A DNA stretch of 38,221 bases from the NCBI GenBank assembly GCA_012518395.1, contig JAAYSJ010000049.1, forward strand, positions 1 to 38,221, written 5' to 3'. This DNA comes from Clostridiales bacterium. GTDB lineage: Bacteria > Bacillota > Clostridia > Caldicoprobacterales > UBA3941. Each line of letters starts with the position of its first letter. The stretch's first letter is position 1. Below, piece by piece: positions 32,966 through 38,221 of this stretch. The notes under the pieces were generated by a model. It did not search any database. It had not been told where the DNA came from and worked only from the letters and a program-made list of their open reading frames with translations. Position numbers and translations under genes: made by a program.

Positions 32966-34128
32966 TGATTTGTCCCCCTTTTAAGCATTGTTATCAGATC
33001 AAAAAATAGTTTAACCGACATATGTTTTTTAGGATCGAAAGTAAAACGATATTTTGTTCCATTCACAAAAAATTCAACAACATCTAAAAATGTTATGCTC
33101 AGACCCGATATGCTCCCGGGGCGGATATCCTCTGTCTCATTATCGCAATTCTTTATAGTGACCTTTTCCTGCGTAAATATGAGATCAACAAAACCCTGTG
33201 TTCTGTTATTTGCCTTTGTCTCTATTCTCTCTAATAAAATCTGGCTATTGGTAAAGAAAAAACCGTCCTCGATTATCTTGGGCAATAGGCTTCTTTGCCA
33301 TCTATTCCAAGAAACGGTTTCATTAAACCGTTTACAGTCTTCGATCATACCGTATTCATTTATTGAGTGCCTTGTATGGCAAATCTTACAATAGAATTCA
33401 TTGCCCTTAGAACTAATGCTGTTAACAGCCTGACAATCGGCGCAGATATATAAGAGCCTTTCAATATCCTCGGCAAGTCTTTTTCCCCTAAAGAGAATCC
33501 TATTTTCCTTTTGCCATTGAAATTCATCATAGCTCAACTCTTCTACCAATAGGTCATGCAATTCACCCGCAGTTTTCCCTGCGATCCTTTCTCTGCTGAA
33601 AATTTCTTTTATATCAAGAACCATTTTCCCTTTTCTAAAGTGGGATGCCCAACGGGGCTTGCTCAAAAACCCGCCTTTATAAAAAATAGCATAGACGGGA
33701 ACCTTTAAGAGCTTGATCAGCTTTGCAGTGGAGGGTATTATTATATCGGTTTCCCCGTCCCAGTTTCTACCGCCTTCAGGGTACAGGCCAACGGGTCGTC
33801 CCATTTTTATATGCCTCAATATCTCCCTTATAGACCTTGAATCCGATCTGTTTTTTGAAAAAGGAATGCTTTCTAACATATCTAATAAAAACTTTTTTAG
33901 CTTACTATCATAATTAGCGTCTGCTGCTATATATCGAATCAATCTGTTTGAAACCATATTGCTAATAATAGGATCAAAAGCGGTGACATGATGCCCCAGC
34001 AATAAATAAGGCCCGTCAATATTCTTTAAAGGATTATTTTCTATATGAATATTGAACTTATTTTTTAGATATAAATTAACGGGCTGTTTTAATAGTGTAT
34101 AAAAGAAATCTCCCTTGGTACGTTTCAT
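32962..34128 (-). CDS. PlsC-type acyltransferase with a zinc ribbon and C-terminal extension
   Basis: Residues about 1-200 form a lysophospholipid acyltransferase domain: motif I HHVTAFD (H47-x4-D52), an arginine-rich motif II region IPFSKNRSDSRS, and motif III GLYPEGGRNWDG (PEGGR at 117-121). There is no membrane helix, so it would act at the membrane surface. It then has a zinc ribbon C229-x2-C232 ... C247-x2-C250 and a beta-rich C-terminal domain (about 270-388; GFVDLIFTQEKVTIKN, DVVEFFVNGTKYRFTF) that looks like a PH/GRAM-type fold by eye. Ordinary PlsC proteins are about 200-250 residues, so the last 170 residues are an unusual addition. GGGAG precedes the ATG. It is translationally coupled to the GltS-like gene. 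Confidence 0.85.
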   Translation of the reverse strand: MKRTKGDFFYTLLKQPVNLYLKNKFNIHIENNPLKNIDGPYLLLGHHVTAFDPIISNMVSNRLIRYIAADANYDSKLKKFLLDMLESIPFSKNRSDSRSIREILRHIKMGRPVGLYPEGGRNWDGETDIIIPSTAKLIKLLKVPVYAIFYKGGFLSKPRWASHFRKGKMVLDIKEIFSRERIAGKTAGELHDLLVEELSYDEFQWQKENRILFRGKRLAEDIERLLYICADCQAVNSISSKGNEFYCKICHTRHSINEYGMIEDCKRFNETVSWNRWQRSLLPKIIEDGFFFTNSQILLERIETKANNRTQGFVDLIFTQEKVTIKNCDNETEDIRPGSISGLSITFLDVVEFFVNGTKYRFTFDPKKHMSVKLFFDLITMLKRGTNQ

Positions 34129-34176
34129 AACCCACTCCCTATATCTACGTGATTTGCGTTAAATAACAATTATGCA

Positions 34177-34254
34177 GTAGGGAATGGATCCTGGATCATT
34201 CCGGGTTCCTGTCCCGTATATATTGGCGGAACGACACAGGGGTCGTTCCCTACC
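34177..34254. repeat. MITE-like intergenic repeat
   Basis: A 78-base segment starts GTAGGGAATGGATC and ends in the near reverse complement, GGGTCGTTCCCTAC on the plus strand, so it has inverted ends of about 9-14 bases with a GTAGGGAA core. The internal part contains GGAACGACACAGGGGTCGTTCC, itself an inverted repeat. It codes for nothing and looks like a short non-autonomous element or palindromic repeat. Confidence 0.6.
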
Positions 34255-34360
34255 GCTATATCTAATGTCGCGCTATTTATATATTGTGTAAATCATAACC
34301 CCCGAAATATGTCGAAGTATTGTTTTTTTATTATACCAGAAAAAGCAGAGAATAAAAAAT

Positions 34361-34759
34361 TTATTTATGATAAGGTTCATTATTTATAATCCGATAGGCT
34401 CTGTAAATTTGCTTATAGAGGATTATTAGCATCAAATTCCTGTCAATATCCATATTGGATATATTCAGTGCAAAATCGGCCTTTACCTTGGCATATTCAT
34501 CCTCGAAAACGAAAATCATATCGCTGGTGCCGCCTATTCCCAAAGCTTCTATTTTCCCAGCCAATTGATCTGAAGAAATAGACTCCCCGCTCTGGCCTAT
34601 TTTAAAAATATAAGCAGTATCCTTTATTTCCTTGTGGATGTTTACGCCAATTTTTAGTTCGACCCTACAATATTTGCCCAATCTTTTGGCATATTCATTT
34701 ATGCCCTCAAGGATAAATTTGTCCTTAATCTTTTTCCCTCTGATTATCTTTATCTTCAA
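34361..34759 (-). CDS. RlmH-like protein with intact C-terminal tail but degenerate SAM loop
   Basis: RlmH is a SPOUT methyltransferase that makes N3-methylpseudouridine at position 1915 of 23S rRNA. This 132-residue protein begins MKIKIIRGKKIKDKFILEGINEYAKRL, much like RlmH, and ends QIYRAYRIINNEPYHK (117-132), the fully conserved tail. The core differs: where RlmH has IGGSLG it reads FVFEDEYA (83-90), and TFPHQL is replaced by DIDRNL. It is about 25 residues shorter than usual. SAM binding therefore seems lost. Start is a TTG at 34759 with GGAG about nine bases upstream. It is 141 bases downstream of another RlmH-like gene lacking precisely this tail. It may be a partner subunit or a decaying copy. 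Confidence 0.8.
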   Translation of the reverse strand: MKIKIIRGKKIKDKFILEGINEYAKRLGKYCRVELKIGVNIHKEIKDTAYIFKIGQSGESISSDQLAGKIEALGIGGTSDMIFVFEDEYAKVKADFALNISNMDIDRNLMLIILYKQIYRAYRIINNEPYHK

Positions 34760-34900
34760 TTTCTCAGGCTCCCGCTAATTGAGTTACTACATAAAATTCA
34801 ATCAAATTATTCCAAATCTATCATCACTATTAATTCCCTGCTACTGCCCGGTAAAAGCACTTTGGAAGTTATTGCGGTATTCAATATAATCGGATTACTT

Positions 34901-35353
34901 CTATTCTATTATATGTCTGATCTGGTCTAACAGAATTAGTCGCATTAGCTGATGTGGGAAGGTTAGCCTTGAAAAAGACAGCGATAAATCCGCCATTTTT
35001 AATATCCCTGCATCCAGCCCCAAGGAACCGCCGATTATAAAATCCACATTTTCCTTGCCTTCCTCCACCGCGTCCCGGATACTTTTTCTGAAATTTTCTG
35101 TAGATAAGGCTTTGCCTTCTATTGCCAACGCGATTATAAATGAATTAGGTCTGATTAAATTATTGATTCGTTGCCCTTCTTTTACCTTTACCATGTTAGT
35201 TTGAGCCAAGGATAGTCTTTCCGGCGTCCTTTCGTCGGTAACCTCCATGATTTCAACAGGACAAAATCGCCTCAGATTCAGGAGGGTTTTTTCAATATTC
35301 TGACGGAGATATTTTTCCTTGATTTTTCCTACCGCTATAATTCTTATGTCCAT
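34901..35353 (-). CDS. RlmH-family methyltransferase lacking the C-terminal tail
   Basis: The 150-residue protein follows canonical RlmH from MDIRIIAVGKIKEKYL through VDFIIGGSLGLD (SAM loop, 107-114) and LSFSRLTFPHQLMRLILLDQI (125-145). Intact RlmH then continues with about 15 residues ending NGEPYHK. Here DQI is followed by RHIIE and a stop, and none of the three frames downstream encodes the missing tail. The tail closes the SAM pocket and contacts the target base, and in the RlmH dimer the active site is composite, so this protein alone should be impaired. The adjacent downstream gene supplies a protein with the tail. The ribosome binding site is weak. Confidence 0.85.
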   Translation of the reverse strand: MDIRIIAVGKIKEKYLRQNIEKTLLNLRRFCPVEIMEVTDERTPERLSLAQTNMVKVKEGQRINNLIRPNSFIIALAIEGKALSTENFRKSIRDAVEEGKENVDFIIGGSLGLDAGILKMADLSLSFSRLTFPHQLMRLILLDQIRHIIE

Positions 35354-35420
35354 ATATTCCGCAAATTCTATATCCTTTCAATGAAAAAATATCGATATTT
35401 CGGATACAAAACCCAAAATT

Positions 35421-36413
35421 CTAAAGATTAAGTACACCGCTCATATACAATATTTCAGTAACAAGGCTTACCAGCACTATAAAGGCAGCCACCAGGGCAG
35501 GCGCTATTTCAAAGAAGGTAGATCGCCTCAATTCCTGTACCCCTACTGCTCTGATACGGCCTTTATTCTTGGTGCATCTATGAAATACCGTTGCGAATAT
35601 AGCAAACAATACCAAAGAAAAAAGCCCGATTACAGACCATGCGATAATCGCTACTACAAGTTCTTCCTTTGGAAGTTGGCTTAGGTCTTGGGGCAGGGTC
35701 TCGGCTCCCCCCATATTATCCATTGCCCAGTTTTGCACAAATAAAATGCACACCGTGGCAGCATTATGTACAAAGTGATATATGACTCCTGCAAAAATAG
35801 AGTCTGTCCTGTATACTACATAGCTTATCACTATCCCAAGCAGAATAATGGTAGGTATGGTCATCAGCTGAAGGTGAAGCATACCAAATAGCACACCTGT
35901 AATCAGGATAGCCCCTTTGGCGCCTAACCTCTCATACCCCCTGAGGATAAGACCCCTGAATAAAAATTCTTCAACCATAGCAGGAACCAACCCAATTGCC
36001 AAAAGGGCGGCTAAAAGCTGTGATCCTGTTTCAATGACAGGGAGTTCCTGACCTATCGGGGTACCTATCTGACTAATGATAAAATACCATATAAGATTGA
36101 TAATTAAAGTAACACCATATCCAAATACAGCCATACCCAAAACCAACAAAATCTCTGCAGGCTTTATTCTATTGTAGCGTACAGTTTTAGCGATATTGAT
36201 CCTGGTAACAAGCATATAAATAAGAGCTGGCAGACCTATAAGTAATATTTCCAGGATGGCTAATCTGGCATAATAATTTGCCCCATCCTCCCTCTGGGGC
36301 AGCCATTTTAATGAAACCGCCTGGACGCCTATCATCAATACCAGTACGCTCAGATATACCAGATTTACCCCCCATATCGTGGGCTGTTTCCCTGTCCTGT
36401 TCAAACCTTGCAT
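35421..36413 (-). CDS. CPBP-family intramembrane metalloprotease
   Basis: The 330-residue membrane protein has about eight helices and the CAAX/CPBP (Abi, Rce1-like) motifs in order: EE148-149 in VPAMVEEFLFRGLI with Arg153, FGMLHLQ with His180, and HFVHNAA with His216-Asn217. These residues form the glutamate-histidine metal site of Rce1-type proteases. Bacterial members process or protect against small peptides or act in envelope functions; the substrate is not predictable. AAAGGAGAAA precedes the ATG at 36413. It stands 67 bases upstream of the RlmH-like gene on the same strand and is divergent from the citrate synthase gene. Confidence 0.88.
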   Translation of the reverse strand: MQGLNRTGKQPTIWGVNLVYLSVLVLMIGVQAVSLKWLPQREDGANYYARLAILEILLIGLPALIYMLVTRINIAKTVRYNRIKPAEILLVLGMAVFGYGVTLIINLIWYFIISQIGTPIGQELPVIETGSQLLAALLAIGLVPAMVEEFLFRGLILRGYERLGAKGAILITGVLFGMLHLQLMTIPTIILLGIVISYVVYRTDSIFAGVIYHFVHNAATVCILFVQNWAMDNMGGAETLPQDLSQLPKEELVVAIIAWSVIGLFSLVLFAIFATVFHRCTKNKGRIRAVGVQELRRSTFFEIAPALVAAFIVLVSLVTEILYMSGVLNL

Positions 36414-36588
36414 ATATTTCTCCTTTCCGTAGTACCGATATAAGTATTAAATGCAATCCACTGGGATCCCTGTAAGGCTGGATCCCTCGGCATGATCCAA
36501 TGGGAATAAAGAACCTTCCTATCACCTTATTAGTATTATAACCCAGGTTTGGGGCTTTGAGAAACCAGCAAAACTATAAAAACTTTTT

Positions 36589-36675
36589 TTGACAAACAAC
36601 TAGAAAAGATAGTATAATATTGTTTCACACAATTATATCCCAAGCCTTGACGTACTTCATTATATTTTGTATCTT
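36589..36675 (+). promoter_or_regulatory. Tandem promoters of the citrate synthase gene
   Basis: The first promoter is TTGACA (36589-36594), 18-base spacer, TATAAT (36613-36618), both perfect hexamers. A second possible promoter, TTGACG (36647-36652), 17 bases, TATCTT (36670-36675), lies closer to the gene. The leader from the first start is about 95 bases, without a recognised riboswitch. Confidence 0.75.
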
Positions 36676-36720
36676 ATACTTCTATATTATCATAGTTATG
36701 TACATAGAAAGGAGAAAAAT

Positions 36721-38088
36721 ATGCCGGATAACAAGTATTCCCGAATTACGCCTGAAATTATGGGTTTTGCCCAATTATGTCTGCAAAATAGCAATATTGA
36801 CCCCGCCCTTTATACAAAATATGATGTGAAACGAGGGCTTAGAGATCTTAATGGAAAAGGTGTATTAACCGGTCTTACTGAGATAAGCGAGGTTCAGCCT
36901 GATTCAACTGATGAAAATGGGGAACTGGTTCACGGAAAAGGAAAGCTCTATTATAGGGGAATAGATGTGGAAGACATCGTGAACGGTTCTATGGAAAATG
37001 AATTCTTCTGTTATGAGGAGACAGCATATCTCCTTTTATTCGGTCAACTCCCAACCAGGGAGCAATTGAAACAATTCGTTGAGATATTGGCCTTTTACAG
37101 GACACTTCCGACGAATTTTGTCAGGGATATCATTCTAAAAGCGCCCAGCGCAAATATGATGAATACTCTGGCTCGGAGTGTCCTTACCCTATACTCCTAT
37201 GATACTAATTCAGAGGATGTATCTATACCCAATGTCCTTAGACAGTCCCTGCAGCTTATTGCCCTCTTTCCCTGCCTATCGGTATATGCTTATCAGGCAT
37301 ATAACCATTACAAGGAAGGCAAAAGTCTGTTTATCCATAAACCAAAAGCTGAACTTTCCACTGCGGAAAACATTTTACGTATTCTCCGCCCGGATAAGAG
37401 ATATACGCCCCTTGAGGCCAGGCTTCTGGATGTAGCCCTGGTTCTCCACGCCGAACACGGGGGTGGCAACAATTCAACCTTTACCACCCATGTCGTAACC
37501 TCCTCGGGCACGGATACCTATTCTTCCGTCGCCGCATCCTTGGGTTCGTTAAAAGGACCAAAACACGGCGGGGCTAACATAAAAGTGGTGGAAATGTTTG
37601 AAGATATTAAGACAGCTGTCTCCGACTGGTCTGACGAGGACGAAATCCGTAAATATCTTAGCAAAATTCTGGATAAAAAGGCCTTTGATAAAACCGGGCT
37701 TATTTACGGGATGGGTCACGCTGTTTATTCCTTATCCGATCCCAGAGCCAGGGTTCTGAAAAAACTGGTCAAAGGCCTTAGTGAAGAAAAGGGTCTGGCC
37801 AAGGAATATAAACTTTATACTAGCGTGGAACGCATAGCCGCAGAACTTATATCAGAAAAAAGGAAGATCTACAAGGGTGTAGGTGCCAATGTTGATTTTT
37901 ACAGTGGTTTTGTGTACGATATGCTGGGGTTGCCTATTCAGCTATATACCCCAATTTTTGCTGTTTCCCGTATTGCGGGCTGGAGCGCCCATAGAATTGA
38001 AGAGCTCATAAACGGTGGCAAAATTATACGGCCTGCCTATATGCAGGTTCAGGAACGCACCCCCTATAAACCTATAGAAAAAAGATGA
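36721..38088 (+). CDS. Citrate synthase
   Basis: Citrate (or 2-methylcitrate) synthase condenses acetyl-CoA (or propionyl-CoA) with oxaloacetate. The 455-residue protein shows YYRGIDVEDIV (77-87), LHAEHGGGNNSTFTTHVV with His246, SLKGPKHGGAN with His282, and YGMGHAVYSLSDPRA with His333 and Asp340, which together are the conserved substrate and catalytic residues. It is longer than the usual 370-430 because of an N-terminal extension of about 50 residues. The start at 36721 has AAAGGAG eight bases upstream. In a Clostridium-like organism it probably serves the oxidative branch towards glutamate. The genus-level name (gltA or citZ) cannot be decided from the sequence. Confidence 0.94.
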   Translation: MPDNKYSRITPEIMGFAQLCLQNSNIDPALYTKYDVKRGLRDLNGKGVLTGLTEISEVQPDSTDENGELVHGKGKLYYRGIDVEDIVNGSMENEFFCYEETAYLLLFGQLPTREQLKQFVEILAFYRTLPTNFVRDIILKAPSANMMNTLARSVLTLYSYDTNSEDVSIPNVLRQSLQLIALFPCLSVYAYQAYNHYKEGKSLFIHKPKAELSTAENILRILRPDKRYTPLEARLLDVALVLHAEHGGGNNSTFTTHVVTSSGTDTYSSVAASLGSLKGPKHGGANIKVVEMFEDIKTAVSDWSDEDEIRKYLSKILDKKAFDKTGLIYGMGHAVYSLSDPRARVLKKLVKGLSEEKGLAKEYKLYTSVERIAAELISEKRKIYKGVGANVDFYSGFVYDMLGLPIQLYTPIFAVSRIAGWSAHRIEELINGGKIIRPAYMQVQERTPYKPIEKR

Positions 38089-38097
38089 GCAAATGTT

Positions 38098-38124
38098 AAA
38101 AAGCCGATCTTAGATCGGCTTCTT
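38098..38124. terminator. Bidirectional terminator at the end of citrate synthase
   Basis: AAGCCGATC (38101-38109) pairs with GATCGGCTT (38113-38121). On the minus strand it is followed by a run of five T; the plus-strand tail is weaker (TTCTTG). The loop is the TAA stop codon of the converging gene. Confidence 0.8.
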
Positions 38125-38220
38125 GACTAAGGTCATATTAAGTATTATTTCTTGCCCATCTCTGATAATCCTTATGTCAATATTTTGCCCTACACCATAG
38201 GAATAGATGCCCCTTCTTAA
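38110..38220 (-). CDS. C-terminal end of a PDZ-domain protein, probably HtrA-like protease (partial)
   Basis: The last 36 codons read on the minus strand include YSYGVGQNIDIRIIRDGQEI and end NMTLVKKPI. The pattern (G)xxxxIxIxRDGxEIxLxxTL is the last beta strands of a PDZ domain as found at the C-terminus of HtrA/DegP serine proteases. The catalytic part lies outside the window, so the protease assignment is inference. The stop codon lies in the loop of the shared terminator. Confidence 0.65.
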   Translation of the reverse strand, partial: LRRGIYSYGVGQNIDIRIIRDGQEIILNMTLVKKPI

Positions 38221-38221
38221 G

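Noticed and set aside
1-38221. CRISPR array, prophage, toxin-antitoxin or restriction-modification genes
   Set aside because: I found no regularly spaced repeats and no proteins of these kinds on either strand.

Overview
The window looks like a chromosomal piece of a low-to-moderate GC, anaerobic, spore-former-type Firmicute (Clostridia). The evidence is the clostridial style of the genes (AGGAGG-like ribosome binding sites, TTG/GTG starts), an oxygen-sensitive class III ribonucleotide reductase under a cobalamin riboswitch, a T-box leader in front of ileS, meso-diaminopimelate dehydrogenase, YhaM, QueT and a BceRS-like sensory system. No phage, plasmid or CRISPR signal is visible. All function calls rest on reading the sequence and on family knowledge; no database search was run.

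Layout. 1-461: a broken, unrecognised gene. 477-2734: a dead IS4-like element whose left terminal inverted repeat has been split by an IS110-like element (about 505-1600); both transposases carry internal deletions and frameshifts. 2829-4521: a GntR/YtrA-type regulator with a strong promoter and palindromic operator, followed by a GC-richer ABC permease and ATPase collapsed together by a deletion. 4565-4722: tRNA-Ala(CGC) and tRNA-Val(CAC). 4873-12047: DUF2892 protein, yhaM, queT, ileS with an Ile T-box, and asnS. 12158-17063: a frameshifted lipoprotein, a GPH-type sugar symporter facing a GH172 (DUF2961) enzyme, and an hflK/hflC hybrid pseudogene. 17319-23924: asnA, ddh, nrdG-nrdD, a small charged protein and an HD protein. 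24028-29154: a response regulator, histidine kinase, ABC ATPase and FtsX-type permease. 29478-38220: PfoR-like membrane protein, ung, a short MGMT protein, GltS-like carrier, a PlsC acyltransferase with a zinc ribbon, two RlmH-like proteins, a CPBP protease, citrate synthase and the tail of a PDZ protein.

How the genes work together. Several form small regulated units. nrdG-nrdD is read from a TTGACT/TAGAGT promoter whose spacer is filled by a perfect palindrome, and then passes through a B12 riboswitch. ileS is controlled by uncharged tRNA-Ile. The TCS-ABC block has repeated TGACAAT boxes in front of the transporter, as in BceRS-BceAB type antimicrobial-peptide detoxification modules. pfoR-like and ung are translationally close, as are the acyltransferase and gltS-like gene.

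The observation I rate highest is the pair of adjacent RlmH-family genes (34361-35353). The upstream copy keeps the SAM-loop and the TFPHQL segment but stops exactly where the conserved C-terminal tail should begin. The downstream copy has lost the SAM-loop but keeps the complete tail. Because RlmH acts as a dimer with a composite active site, the two could be an obligate heterodimer; simple decay is the competing explanation, and this window does contain several other broken genes. Other points of note are an IleRS with a GIHH instead of HIGH signature, an apparent ATT start codon for nrdG, and an IS110 insertion exactly inside another element's terminal repeat.
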